From: Poronia punctata
Taxonomy: Eukaryota; Ascomycota; Sordariomycetes; Xylariales; Xylariaceae
DNA: 64,000 bases
NCBI GenBank assembly: GCA_022579005.1
Contig: MU401493.1
Span: 170,779-234,778 of the forward strand
Reading direction: 5' to 3'
Shown here: piece after piece, positions 1 to 12,764 of the stretch
How positions within the stretch are numbered: the first letter of the stretch is position 1
Layout: the number at the start of each line of letters is the position of its first letter
Translations under genes and position numbers: made by a program
Notes under the pieces: model-generated
The model's input: only the letters and a program-made list of their open reading frames with translations
What the model was told of the DNA's origin: nothing
Databases searched by the model: none

Positions 1-811
1 ATATAGACTGGTCAAGGGATATCCCATATGCACCTTGTATCATAACAGGATATTTCGGGAGGAGCAGGGGATGCGGGTGGTGCTTGTCCATATACGTGTA
101 TGCTTTCTACCCGGAAACCTAATCTAACGGCGTGCTACTTGCTCAGAGATACATGATACTACATTTTCTTCCGTCCGTCCGGATGGAATGGGGATGGGAT
201 CCGTATATTATATCGTTCTTCTTTGCCTTTGGAACAGCTATCTTGTGGGCAGGGGGATAGGGGAATATTAGACTTGTTGGAAATGTCTTGCTTATTGGAA
301 CATATAGTTTACCTACCTATGTTAGTAGACACGGCACGAGATATATTATGGACCGGCTGAGAGTTGCAAGAAAGGAAGACATATTCAGTAGACGGGAATA
401 TCCCGCTAGGTATCACTCACGTTCTATTGATGCTGAATGTTGTTATGGCGTGTGGACTGTAGTAGAATAAGGCATATATTATATTTATCTTGCACGCTGG
501 TAAGTTTTAGCATAGCAGTAGACTGGGAATAGCCCCTTTACCGGATGGACCGCGAAGTTGCTTCTCTCACATTGGTGTATGTGTGGATATATAAAGGACT
601 TTCCTGGTTGATTTGTTTTGCGAGTCCCACCAGATGGTAACCTGGTCCACCAAATTATCTCTCTTCTCGTTGCCGTAAAAGGAGCCGCAGGATATATGTG
701 AGATCGAGCAGCCAGTGATGTACGACGCACTATATGCCAGGGGCTCGTCGAGTATCCTTGTTGGTTCTAACGAGTTCATAAACCCATAAACGTGAATTCA
801 AACAAATATCA
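1..811. other. Intergenic, no gene seen
   Basis: This is the flank downstream of the BMT5-like gene. Only short open frames without family resemblance occur. No RNA gene or repeat is visible. The 3' untranslated region of the neighbouring minus-strand gene must end somewhere in the right part. Confidence 0.5.
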
Positions 812-1717
812 TTAATCCTCGTCAGAAGAATCATCATCATGTTTCCTCGATCTCTTCACTCCCCTCTGAGGGACAGCTGCAGGAGCCTTATCGCCGTCCT
901 TCTTCACGAAGATGTAGCTTCGCGACGCTCTATCCTCACCTTTCCAACCGCCACCAACCTCGCCACTACGAGTCCGGACTACGCCGAGCGTACGAGCATG
1001 GTGGTATCCTGGATATGCGCTCGCTTGGAAGCGGAAGCTCCGCTCGACCTGAAGCCCACTATGCCTTGCGAGGTCACGAATATTCCATAGTGTATACGGC
1101 TCGCCCTCGAATAGAGTGACGATGATCGAACCACCGAGGGATAACGACGGTATGGCGCGCTGAAAGAAGGAGACTAGGAGCTCCTGATTGTATCGCACCT
1201 GTCGGTTCACGTCCGTGCTCTTACCTCCCACGTGCGGGAAGTTGAAGATGATGCGATCTATGATTCCCTCACCGGCACCCTCAGAGCCCGAGGCCTTGCC
1301 ACGTCCAGATCTATTGGTGAAGGGTGCCATCTTGGTGGCGTCCACCCCGAACATCACCCGACACCCCTCCTCGGCTTCGATCTTGGCGATGTTGTCCGCG
1401 GCGTGGGGGTACTTCTCTAGTAGCTCGTCCGGGGTCTTCTCGAACACGGTCGCGGTCACGTCGGCGCAATAGTGGTGCTCGACTAGCGAGGCCGCGAAGC
1501 TGAGGTCCCCGTCGCCGACTAGTAATATCTTGTCTTCGGGGGAGAAGGGTATTGTCGGCTCGGTGTGTTGCTGCGTAGAGGCGTTCTTCTGTTTCTGATC
1601 TTGGTTCTGCGGTTTGGCCATCGACCCTGCTTGTCTCTTCCCACTGTCGCTACTATTGGTGCGGTTGGCGTTCTTTTGAGGGCGTGCGCCCTGGGTTATC
1701 TTCCGCTTCTTCCCCAT
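812..1717 (-). CDS. BMT5: 25S rRNA (uridine-N3)-methyltransferase, BMT5-like
   Basis: A single-exon gene of 301 residues. I start it at the ATG at 1717, which sits in a strong context (GCGACCATGG); the frame stays open a little upstream but only from a GTG. The first 55 residues are basic and Gln/Asn-rich, as expected for nucleolar targeting. Residues 61-75 hold the glycine-rich SAM-binding start ILLVGDGDLSFAASL, the hallmark of the BMT5-like Rossmann domain (formerly DUF2431). A second family motif, IIFNFPHVGGKSTD, lies near the middle and is followed by the NQELLVSFF helix. The C-terminal tail is Lys/Arg-rich and ends in an acidic DDDSSDED stretch. Family members methylate one uridine in large-subunit rRNA. 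The assignment to the family is firm; the exact target base is taken from yeast Bmt5 and is inference. Confidence 0.9.
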   Translation of the reverse strand: MGKKRKITQGARPQKNANRTNSSDSGKRQAGSMAKPQNQDQKQKNASTQQHTEPTIPFSPEDKILLVGDGDLSFAASLVEHHYCADVTATVFEKTPDELLEKYPHAADNIAKIEAEEGCRVMFGVDATKMAPFTNRSGRGKASGSEGAGEGIIDRIIFNFPHVGGKSTDVNRQVRYNQELLVSFFQRAIPSLSLGGSIIVTLFEGEPYTLWNIRDLARHSGLQVERSFRFQASAYPGYHHARTLGVVRTRSGEVGGGWKGEDRASRSYIFVKKDGDKAPAAVPQRGVKRSRKHDDDSSDED

Positions 1718-4530
1718 GGTCGCGGAACAAGAGTGAGGTGTCACCGGCTCATTGTTGTTCTTGAGAGGATGGGATCGTGCGGCATACGTGCGGGGTCTGC
1801 TACGGATGCCCGGGGAAAGTGGACTAATACCAGACTATCGGCTCGGGAACGGGAGACGCAAGGGTTGTCCGACCTTGTCTAGGTCTGAGGTGGATTAATT
1901 AGTGTCGTCGTGGGGATGAGTGAAACGTTTCTAAAGTGTCTTTGCTGAGTACGTGATGTTTCGAATCTTGCTCAAAAGGGAAATTTTCATCGATTCTAGT
2001 GGCTCAAACAAGGGACGTGGGGATGCGGGTACTCTCTACGTACATGATGCGGGCAGGTAGCCGTATTTGGCCTCTGTTTTCACGCCTTAGTTCGAAATAG
2101 GAAATACACCAGGGCCCTGAAAAGCGGGGTCTAGGGTTCTAAACCATAAATCATTCTCCAGTGCCGGACTGGGGGAGTACGTACCGGACACCGGTTTGAA
2201 ATGTGTGTACAAGTAGGTACTCGTAATACCTCATGATGGTCTACGTGTTAAGCAGTCAATGACTGTATTACCTACATGTACCTACAGGTGGAAGGTAGCC
2301 ACAACACGACACACAACCAACAGTAGACTGAATTACAGAGTAATCTCGGGAGTCTATTGCCCAAGTTTGCATTCCTCCAGTGGAATGGTAGATAGCCGTC
2401 AAGTTTGATCTAGGTTAGGTAAATCTGTGCCATGATGACCCTGTAACATACATGGAAAGGAGACAAAGCTTCACCCGACAAGACGGTCATACCTGTTGAG
2501 GGTTATTGACCTTTATAAACCCTACGTATCCACAACATGGGGGTAAACCTGGAGGGGCCTCATACTCTGCACCTCATCGCGTCAAGCCAACCGTTGGAGG
2601 TGTATCAAGCTTACGATATACTTCATTTGCCAATTAAAAAGATGTCTAGGTATCAAGTGGGCCGTTCTTAGCTTGCAGGCTATGATTCAGCCTTGAGGTT
2701 AAAGAAGTTTACAGAGTCCCGGAAATCTACGTCAGAAAGAAGGGACAGGCCAAAGTTAGCCACATTACATAAGACTACGTATGCTTTACCTTACAATTGC
2801 GACTAATTTGGATTGGGGCCCTGACTAACGCAAGGCAAACCGGGGCAATATTTGACTGACACAAAATGATACTGATGCAAACTTATACCTGTCAAGGCAA
2901 ATAACATAGGATTACCTTGTGAGAAACACAGGAACGCGAAAAACTGTAAGTGTACACGTAGTCTAGTACCAGGTATTCTCTTGTCACCCATCTTGCAAGA
3001 TGTTGAGGGGTTGCGACACGTAACCTTTAGTGGATAGTTTGGGGGTCAAGGCTGGTAGCACATAGTTAAAAATACCTACATCTGATCCTCCCGAATTGCG
3101 TAGCAGATCACCGGAGATCCGAGTAAGTCAATCATGATACGCAGGGGAATGCATGTATGAGTACAAGATGTGTGTTTCCCACTGGCCATGATAGCTTACG
3201 AGTAGGTCAGCAGTTTCCAACCGTGGTCGCAAGGAAGAGCCTGGTCTTGTGCTGCTTCAAATGATAAGAAGTTTGGTTCAATTTTTCATAGTTGGGATAC
3301 GTTCCTTTACCGTCTGTCCATAATAAGGGGGAATGTCACGGCATGAAGGGTAGGGGCACCTGCGTCGAATCTGTTATCTGTGATATGCTCACTGATAGGG
3401 GCTCCTGGCATGTAAGAAGTACTCTACTCATCTGCCCAAGTCTAGGTTTTCAGGCACCAGGTTAGCTATACAAAGCGGACAAAGGAGTTGCGTTCGATAC
3501 ACATTAAATACGTATAAAAATAAATAAGGTTACTTACTGCATGATACATTGGTATTTGCTCGAAATATCTGTCCGGCTTTTCAGTTGGCTCCAAGGCTAG
3601 GACCAGGACGCTGGCGCCTGTAAATCTGGATTAGGCCGGCCTAATAGCAGTCGCGGTGAGAGCCGGAAACGATTAGCGGATCATAGGTTTTCCCGGACCA
3701 ATGAAAAAACGCGACAACCCTGCATTGAGGGATCGATGTGGCAGGCTTGACTGAATCGGGAAGTCCCAACTGGGGCGAACATGTAGAGTGCATTGCTGGT
3801 CTAATTTGAATTATTGCAGTTTAGCTTGGCCGGCTGGTTGGCTACACCTCTGCTGGCTGCTGGCCTGGCTGAAGAAAATCTCACAGTGATTGATATATCG
3901 ACGGCCATTCACTATGACCATCTCGCTATACAAGGCTGTACAGGATAATTATACTCCATTCCCCGCGGCTTGTCATCCGGCTTTATAGACTTTCGACCTT
4001 GATTCTATAAACAAAATTCTCCCCTGTCGCGTTCCGGCTTCTTGAATAGCCTGTTGGCTTAAGCCTTAAGAAGTAGCCATACGTCAAAAGCTGATCAGTT
4101 AGTGCTCGTTTGGAGCACTTTTCTGTCTATTACCAAGTCTGAGGCTCAGTTCTTCGCTTCGGCTTTACGTTTCTACCTTCTACCTTTACATTCTACATCC
4201 TACATTTTACATATCAGTGTTTCCTACTGAAGCAATATACCTTGCCTCCGGGATCCCTTGTTGATTCACGGTCAATGGACAATATACCATAAACAAACAA
4301 TATCTTTGGCTGGCATCCTCTGCACCCCCCCAAAAACCTTTCCCTCTCCCAACCTCTTGTCACCGTCTACCCTTCTACCTCCCACTTCGTCAAGCTGGAC
4401 ACGCATAGTTTTGGTACAGCACAATTCTCATTTGAGTGACAATTTCTCTCCCCCGTTCTCTACCTTTCCGTTGTCGCGCATAGCCGTGCCTACATATAGG
4501 AAGATCACTATTTTTGCATGACCGACCAAT
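1718..4530. other. Long intergenic region, no gene seen
   Basis: About 2.8 kb between a divergent gene pair. The sequence is AT-leaning, stop-rich in all frames and carries scattered short motifs such as GTACCTAC and TACTCGTA. The last 350 bases upstream of 4531 are pyrimidine-rich (CCTTTCCCTCTCCC-like), typical of a fungal promoter and 5' leader. I see no RNA gene and no transposon coding remnant. Confidence 0.5.
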
Positions 4531-7500
4531 ATGGACGGCGTACAAACTGCTGGGTCTTCCGCACCCAGCCCTGCAAAGGGAAAGACGGGTACTCATAAAA
4601 AGAGCACCACTAAAGGCGTCTCAAAGAAGACGGGACGCAAGAATGCCACCACGTCCAAGAAGGTCACCAACCGGCCCAAAGGACGAGGCCGCAACAAGAC
4701 GTACGAGGATCAGCGTGTGCAAGCTGCGTACGATCGCCAGAAAGATCTTAGAGATCTGTATTCCGAGGTTGCCAATGCTATCAAACCAGTTTTGGAAGAC
4801 CTGGCCGATATGAGTGTCAAGAACCTTACGGAAAACCCCACGGCCCACAAGGAGGTATCCGAGTACCAGACCCTGCAACGCGCACTCGACGATCGCTTGG
4901 AAGAGGTCCTCAGCAGCGCCCAACAAGAGTTCGAGAATCGGACAACGATCGCAACCAACGAGTACAATCTGAGTAATGAGGTCTCGGTAAAGAAATTCCA
5001 CGTAAGTCCCCTCGCGCTACATTATTATATTTGCTTCGCCTGCCTCCGTCATCCCGCCCGTTGGCTCCATGTTTTAAATGACACAGAAAATGACCCGTCT
5101 ACTTACATATATCTGTACCCATAGAATTCATATGATCGCGTTACGGAAGACTTCCTGGATGCGTGCATTAACCGCGTCGAATTACTACTCGAACTAGAAA
5201 AGGAAGGCCTAGACATAGATGTAAGCTACCTACCTATCCTCTCTACTGTTGCCGCCCCACATCTTCTCGCTTTTACTAGTGTTGCACGATGCGTCAATAT
5301 TAGCTGTTCACCGAGCCCGGTTGATCCTTGCTGACCATGCTCCCGTAGTCCCCTGACACCACCTATGCCTACGTGGAAAAACCCAACGAGGTGATTGAGG
5401 AGCAAGGCTGCTGGGTCGTATATCGCAACGGCGTCAAAGTACCCTATCCGCACCTCTTGGAAGAAAACAAGAAGGTGGCAGCAGCCAAGCCCCAATCCCA
5501 CAAGGGAAAACCGGCTGCCAAGCGAAAAGCGGATGATCAGCCGGATGGTCAACCCGACTCGAAGAGGCCGAATGGCAACGCGGGCTCTGCCAAAGCAGAT
5601 GTTGGAGACGAGACCTTTACTCCCCTGCCACGCCATATCAAAGGCCTACTATCAGCCGAGGACGAACTGGACGGGGAGCCTGAGTCCAGAGCTGCTTCGC
5701 CTACTCCAGACACGGACGCTAAGACAGAGGTGTTCAGGGCACGGAAGGAGATCCCAGACCTGCCGGCTAGCGCATCGGAGCCCGACAAATGGGGCGTCCG
5801 AACAGTCAATAAACGAGGGCCAAAGGCAAACAACCGTCTCATCCTGCCACCGCCCTTTAACTTTGACGATGACGAGATTGGATTTCGTGATTCGACCAAT
5901 GATGGCTCCAAGAAGGCGACGCGTGGCACCAGGGGGAAGTTCCTCAATGATCCAAACCCAAGGCACCTTCACCTGGATCGTACAATCGTGACATACGATT
6001 GCCTTACCTATGGAGAGGACGACCTCGACCCAGAACTTGTCCGCAAGCACAACGTTCACCCCAAGTACGGCTTGTTCTTGCCCGAGTCCCGCAACGAGTC
6101 GGAGTCACCCAAACCTCCTGTCTCTGGGACGAGACCAGTTGTGGTGGTCACTCCTAATGGCACCACTTTACAGGCATCCCGGTCGGTGCGGGCATACAAG
6201 ATGGACATGAACGTACGGTTAGACACGGGTAGAACCAGACTCGCCTCGGTTATTGCGGAATTCTGCGACAAAGAGGAGATCCCAGAGGAAGAGGTCACTA
6301 CCGAAGAGATGCGTGAGCGAAAGCAGCTACGCCACGTTTCTGAGCAGCCCATCACCTCGGCCGAAGAGAAAGCGGAAGAGGCGGAAGAGACGGAAGAGAC
6401 GGACGACGCTGAACAAAAACCAGCGGATGAAGAGCCTAATGCCGAGGACACGAACAGCACTAAGAATATCGAGATTGATAGTTCATTAGCTCGGGAGAAC
6501 ATGGATCGCATTCTTAATGCTGCATCCCACGTCGCGGCCCAAGTTGAGGCCGAAAAAGCAAACCAGGCACCACCCAGCCAGAGACCGTCCCGCCCGTACG
6601 ACGCAGTCAGGGACGTGTTCACGAACGCTGAGCCTACCCCGCCGACTTCCGCACCGCCCGTCGAGGTAGACACATTTGGGCTGTCATTTCTCGCCGATGT
6701 GTCGGAGCAAGTGTCTCAGTCACAACAACGCCCGCCTCAGCCCCACTTTGACGGAAGGCTTGATCACCGCCCCAATCCGGCAGCCCCGGTTGTTGAATAC
6801 CGGCATGATTATCAATTAGAGCATCACCAGCCTAGCCACCACGAGTACAGGCCAGACTATCTTGACCTTAGACCTAGCCATCAAGTCCATCAAGTCGATC
6901 ACCGGGTAGAACAGGTTGAGGCACCCTCTATGGCCGACGCTATGATCGATCCGCGCCTTCTTGGTCCTCCGAACCCCCCGGCACCGACACATAACACCTT
7001 TCTACAAACCGCATTAAATCCTCAACCCGCCCCTTCGCACATGGCGCCATTGCCGCCGCACGGGACGGAACAGCAAGCCCAAGGTTCTATTGGAAGGAAC
7101 CCATTTGTGAACTCGGGGAACAGAAAGGCGAGCCCTCTGTTGCCACCTCTTCGCCCTCCTCGTCAGGAGAAGCCCATAGAGCCATTGCTGGCGCCACAAC
7201 CGCCCTTTGCACAGCTTCCTGCAGAGTTTGGGTCGTCGCTTGGTATGATGCAAACCAACTCGGGTAGCTTTTTCCCTCCGGCTCCCTCGCGACCGTTCCA
7301 CCAAGGATACACGTTGTTCGAACACAGCCCCCTCTCGGGAATGCCTCTGCAAGCGGGTTATGGTGGCATGGGACCTGCTCACCCATCCTCTCATCTCGCC
7401 CCTTCATACCGGCAAGCGTATCAACCTCCCTCGCCGACGATGCAAAACCACCCCCAACTTCATCCTTTACAGATCCCGCACGGGCCGTCTGTGTCTCCAC

Positions 7501-7948
7501 CGGGCTCATCTATGGGTTTGCACTCGCCGACGGGCCCTTCAGGAAGCCGTCATAGGGCCTCGATGTCCTCGGGTAGTAACGGATCGAACAACGCCAAGTA
7601 TCGTAAGATCGCGGCGGCGCCTATTCCACATAACCGGCCCTGGCCGGCAAGTGGAGGTGCAGAACTTCGTCTTGCGCATTACGACCACAGAGAAGCCATC
7701 AAGGACTACATGGCCAACGAGCCTCCACCGCGAACCGGACCTACGACTATTCGAGGCTGGAACGTAAACAACGTTTCCAAAGGACGCAAGAGTGTCAAGA
7801 AAGATGACTCGGAGGAGAAAGAACCTCCTAGGTAAGTTAAAGGGAGGCTATACAAAACCTGTCGTTCCGCCATACTAACGAGTATTGCTTCTGTAGCATT
7901 ACCACGTATATCAATAAGTGGAACGCTTCCGACAAATCGATGGGTTAA
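4531..7948 (+). CDS. Conserved fungal protein, coiled-coil N-half and disordered C-half, function unknown
   Basis: I do not recognise a named family. The model has four exons: 4531-5001, 5125-5220, 5349-7831 and 7897-7948. Donors are GTAAGT, GTAAGC and GTAAGT, and the last intron has a CTAAC branch point; all junctions keep frame. The product is 1033 residues. Residues 1-55 are Lys-rich and resemble a nuclear-localisation region. Residues about 58-200 are helical and charged (RVQAAYDRQKDLRDLYSEV onward), probably a coiled coil, and run across the first two introns into a short globular part around GCWVVYRNGVKVPYPHL. The rest is Pro/Gln/His-rich and probably disordered, with acidic Glu runs in the middle. 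The last residues SITTYINKWNASDKSMG come from the small fourth exon. A chromatin- or transcription-associated role is only a guess from composition. Confidence 0.75.
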
Positions 7949-9324
7949 TTACACCCTCCAGCACCCCCCGACTTGCCCCAAATTTGGCGGCTATCCTCTT
8001 CCACACGATATCTGCCTCCCGCCGGAACGTTTCCGGCATTTTCACTTTCCGTCACTTGAATCAATCAGCATAGCGATGCATTAGGGTTTGGAAGAGTCTG
8101 TCGTTAGCAAGCAAGAAAAGCACAAAGACAATGGTTGTGTTACATGGCATTAGGGCACACAAAAGGGGGATCTTTTGCATTGCATGGACCCGGGGCGTCT
8201 CGTTGCATTTACAATTACACGTCTGCATGTTGTTTTCTTTTCCTGCCGCATTTCAGGGCACACACAAAAGTCAAGGAGTTGGGGCCGGTTATGTTGTTTT
8301 TTGACGAACGAAAAACAGGAGTTGGGTCTGGATGTTTTTGTTTCTGACGGATGATGAAGCGAAAGTACCTACTTACTTACTACCCTATCTACACGTACTA
8401 CGCGTATGAGGGTGAAGAGTAGAAATGATATTCTTTTGCTTAATTGATTGATTGATTGATTGTGATGATTTCCTGACTTCGCAACGTAAAGTCTCCGTGT
8501 GCTGTTCCTTATAATACCTAACCCAAGGTACCTACCTACCTACATACTTATACACGTATATTGAAACCTGGCCCATCATCACCCAGCACACATTGTGGAC
8601 GCTATAAATTCGAGAAATCAAGATAAAAATGACTTGTAAATGACTGTGTTTTCTTGGGGACAAGACATTTCCCCCTAGTAGTGAGGGTCAACTACTTATC
8701 CATCCATCCGTCCGTCCGTCCGTCTTCCTCGTAGCTCTGTGTTACTTTGGGGATTGTGTACCATATTTCTAATAATAGTACCCTTTCAATTCTTTCATAC
8801 TTGCCTTATATACCTACCTACGAGTAAAATCAACCTGTTTATCTCTTCCATCCATCCATCCATCCATCCATCCACGTAGGCACATTTGCTAACCTAACCT
8901 AACCTAACCTAGAATAGCTGCCGTGTGCTACTCTCGTATGTGATGGATGGGTACATTGCCAAGTTTTCCAATAGGCCAACTAAACCTAGACGAGTCTACG
9001 AAAAGAAATCGAGGTAAACTAGGATAGTGGTATATATGATGATGGGAGGTCACGTCACACATACTTTGAGAAGGGAGGGTATCCAATGATAATAAGAGAG
9101 AGAAAAAAAGCATCATTTAGATAGCTGGTGAGGGTCTTGATTACAAAGCAAAAATGACACGAATCTTTCATTTCAACTGACATCTTCAAAGGAAGAAGAA
9201 AGGTGTACTGCAGTCAGTAGTACACCTTATCTAATGTACATGCATGACAAAATGGATTTTTCCATGTCTTTCCATTCCTACCATCTCATCCATCCATTCA
9301 TTGCGTGCCTGCACTGTGGAGACT
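7949..9324. other. Convergent intergenic region with microsatellites
   Basis: This lies between the 3' ends of two convergent genes. It holds an ATTG tandem at 8443-8462, a CATC/CGTC tandem at 8700-8724, a CCAT tandem at 8848-8874 and a CTAAC tandem at 8889-8912. The CTAAC units are five bases long, so they are not the six-base fungal telomere repeat. No gene is seen. Confidence 0.6.
8848..8912. repeat. CCAT and CTAAC microsatellites
   Basis: Positions 8848-8874 are repeated CCAT units and 8889-8912 are repeated CTAAC units, separated by a few unique bases. Both are perfect or nearly perfect, so they are probably length-variable between strains. Confidence 0.85.
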
Positions 9325-10889
9325 TTATCCAGATGGTTGCTCCTGGGCCTTCTTATCATCGTACGTGGCTTGTTGCGGAATGGCCGTATTCGTTGGGTCC
9401 ATGGGCGCGAACAACTGTGACATGTCACCCTGCGGATGCTGCGTCATATCGACGGGTACGGGTACGGAGCCCATGGGTAGCGAACTGCCGAAATCGAGTT
9501 GGGAACGGCCCAAGTTGCCCATCTCAGGATGCAAGGGGTACATGTTGGCTTCCATCTTGTTGCCGTCGAAAATGACCATGTTTTGTATCGGCTGCTGGTT
9601 CTGGCCGAGGACGTTGATGACGTCCTGGGCTAGCTGGCCTCCGAGGATGGCCGCTACCGGGGCGACTTCGCTGTTGATGTTCTGGAGGAAGCTGCGGAGG
9701 AACTCGGAGCGAAGGGTCTCGGACGGCAGCGAGAGGAGGTTATGGTTATGTGTGGCCGATCTCGTAAACCATTCCAGATCTTCCTTGGTGTGATTAGGTT
9801 CTCTACCATGTTGGGTCTGGAACTGCCACAGGGCACGCAGACAGGAGAGAGCAGGCGTGACAGCCTTTAAACGACGCTTCGATTTGGTATACTCTTCCGG
9901 CAGCAGACTTGTTTCCGAGACTAGGTCCCATGTTGAGTAGAAGTCTCGCTTGCTTACCCTCTCTATCCTCTTGTTGTCTTCTTTCTGCGATTTAACCTCG
10001 ATTACGCTACGGAAGCGCAACTCTGGTCCAACCACGGCGGGAATGTTTCCCTTTTCACGCTTCAAGACGTAGTCGTGTTCAATAAGGTCGGAGAAGATGT
10101 ATCCGTAGAGGCCGTGCACACCTGCAGCATAAAACTGACGGCTATGTAGGCGGGTGGCGGTGTTGATGAAAGCCAGGAGGGTGGGATTCAGGTCTGTAGC
10201 AATGACGATATCGAAAGAGCTGAAATACGAGGCTCCTTTGGTCACGACACTACTCGTGTCGGGGATAACTTTGACACGGGGGTTCAGTTTCTGGACCTGT
10301 GCTGCGGCAGCTTCGGCACGATTCTGTCCGATATTCTCTTCCGAAAGAAAGAACTGGGCGCCAAGGTCAGCTTCGGTGACCACATGATCGTCGATTATAG
10401 TCAAAGATCCGATGCCAGCTAGCACGAGATTTTTGGCAATCTCGTTTGCAAGAGCCCTCATGGAAATAAGTAATATGTTGGCAGCTTGGATTTTCTGCTG
10501 CGCTTGCATCCCCCAAAGGCGGATTTGGCGATCATACAGGGCAATCTCATCTATCGTCCGGATCAGAATCAGAGACAGCAAACTGTGAAGGGGTCGGATT
10601 ATATAATCATACCTGGACTCATCGTCTGATAGTTTGTATCCTGTAACGTCGCCGACACGTTGTGAAATGGCAGCGATGTATTCGGAGGGAACACGGGAAC
10701 GGCCCCATTGGCATTGCCTTGTTCAATGCCGGTAAATGTGCCATCGTGGCCCTGTGCCGCGAAAAGGCCCTCAAAGTTGGTTGGCGCAGGTGCCGTGAAA
10801 GCTTGAGAAGCGTCGCCTGCCGCTGCAGCAGCCATCCCGGACTCCCGAGAGGACTCGGGGGCCTGGGGCGGCTGGTGACCGGTATTCAT
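9325..10889 (-). CDS. AOS1: SUMO-activating enzyme E1 regulatory subunit (AOS1/SAE1)
   Basis: Two exons, 10889-10613 and 10550-9325, are joined across a 62-bp intron (donor GTATGA, acceptor GATAG). The splice restores SPDEIALYDRQIRLWG, the conserved start of the ThiF/E1 domain. The product is 500 residues. From residue about 94 it shows the Rossmann region (LANEIAKNLVLAGIGSLTIIDD) and the ADLGAQFFL segment that follows, and it lacks a catalytic cysteine domain, as the AOS1 half of the heterodimer should. AOS1 pairs with UBA2 to adenylate SUMO in the nucleus. Exon 1 adds about 92 Ala/Pro/Asn-rich residues not found in the short animal SAE1. The C terminus extends past the usual DGNKMEANMYPLHPE block with a Met/Pro/Gln-rich tail. 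The family is certain; the start codon is the first in-frame ATG. Confidence 0.93.
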
Positions 10890-12257
10890 TGCAAACTGGA
10901 ACAGACAGGTAAGAGCTGGAAATGGTACGAGATGAAAGTTGAACTTAAACCTGTTACATAACAGGGACTCGATATCTTACCTAACCACCTCTGACGTGAC
11001 TGCTTGGCAAATGTAAATGTTAAGTACAGTCGACCAAGGCTGTGTAACTACCTAGGTAAGGTAGATATACGATTTCGTGAGTTCGACTAATGATTCCAGA
11101 CCAGCGTTGATAGTCCGGTAGGCCGGCTAGGCGATCATTCAACGGACCTGCACACCGAAACTCGGAAGTTTTATAACGTCTGAAGTCACCGACACGCATA
11201 TATCTGTTTGTTATGCCTGTCTGATACAGACGATGACGAAGACAGCCTCGTGTTGGGTAAAGTCCATATGTACCATGAGAATGTACCTACCAGCTCAGCA
11301 TGTACACAGTAGTGTTATTGGAGGAAGAGGTCAACACCTCCATTAAAATGTCTGATGTACACATGGGTGCGGGTACATCATAACGTGTCGAGGTACCTAC
11401 ATCATGTAGCCTACCTTAGGTACTTGTACATAGTACCCACCTCGTGTCTGACACTGTAGTACAAGTAGGTACACAAAAGTCTTATGTAAGGGCCACCAAA
11501 TCTGACACCTGATTTAGTATATATATACGTAGATTTCTTCCTACAAATCTTGTGCGTGTACATTTTGTTTCTAGCTTAGCAATGCAAAATGGAGGACACA
11601 TAGACATAGGGGGCTGCAAGATAGAGCTTGTTAGATTAATTGTCGTCACCCCCCAAGTGTTGGTACCATGTTTTTGTTTATCGGCCAAAACTCTCCCTAA
11701 TGAACCCAAGTCTGAGGTAAGAACTGTACGAGTAAGAGGCAGGTACTCGTACATGCCACCTAACACTACCTACATAACCTATTACCTCAAACTTGATTCT
11801 AGGTTAGGACCAACAAAAGAGCAAGCTGGCATTTGCGTACGTGTAAAGTATGTGACCTACCTACATAATGTACCTACGCATGTAAGCAAGAATGCATAGC
11901 AGTAGGTACAGTACTTTACTTATTGTATGAGCCTGTCCCGCTGTCCGGTTTTGGAGTTGCTCTCAACACCGGCTGAGGTGCCAGAGGATGTCCGCAGGTG
12001 CGCCGTAATTGTACGAGTATCTACCTACGGTGTACGAGTCATCCTTCCTTCCTTTTTATTTTTCACTTCTTGAAAAGGGCCCACTACCTACCCTATTGGG
12101 TATTATCGTCAGCTTCACTTTTGACCTGACGATAATTGGGATGGATCCGACCTGCTAGGTCGTTAATATAGCAGCGAAAACATGACCTGGCTACCTAGCC
12201 AAGGTCCAAAAAAGCGACTACAACCTACCTTGCGTAGGAAACAAGCGGCCTGCCTTG

Positions 12258-12262
<5 letters not shown>

Positions 12263-12289
<27 letters not shown>
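12263..12289. repeat. T homopolymer, 27 bases
   Basis: An uninterrupted run of T. It could be a nucleosome-depleting poly(dA:dT) tract or the A-tail of a retroposed copy on the minus strand, but no element is recognisable beside it. Confidence 0.8.
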
Positions 12290-12742
12290 CTGGTCAAGGT
12301 TAAAAACCTAGAAAAATAAAGAAAATTGGTATTTCGGACGCAGCCCTTGATGGAAAGGTACGGGCAGGCAAAAGGGGTTTTTTGGATTTCCTTTTTTTCC
12401 CCTTGTGCCCCTGAGCTTACAGGTGGAGTCACGTTATCCGATAGGGTTACGGACGAGGTACGCGATACGCAGGTATCCCCGGCAACGCGGAATTGGTGAA
12501 AGACTTGCTCGCAGTGTCCCTTTTCTTTCTTGCAAGGTAACCTAGGCTTGGGTATATTTTGGAAGCCTAAATACTCTTGCCGTCTATCCTAACATAAACC
12601 CGAAAAGAGGTCATGTGGAGGGCTATACTATTAGGTAGCGGGAGGCGTCGGCTGGCTATAGTCCTAGGTACTACCCTAGTTACATATAGCCACAGTCGAG
12701 AGGTCAAAGCCACCCTCCCCCCTTAAGATAGACGTTAAAATT

Positions 12743-12764
12743 CTACTACTACTACTACTACTAC
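12743..12764. repeat. CTA trinucleotide microsatellite
   Basis: About seven perfect CTA units in intergenic DNA. Confidence 0.85.

Noticed and set aside
4621..5001. Minus-strand open frame of 126 codons
   Set aside because: It lies antisense to the first exon of the well-supported plus-strand gene and shows no family features.
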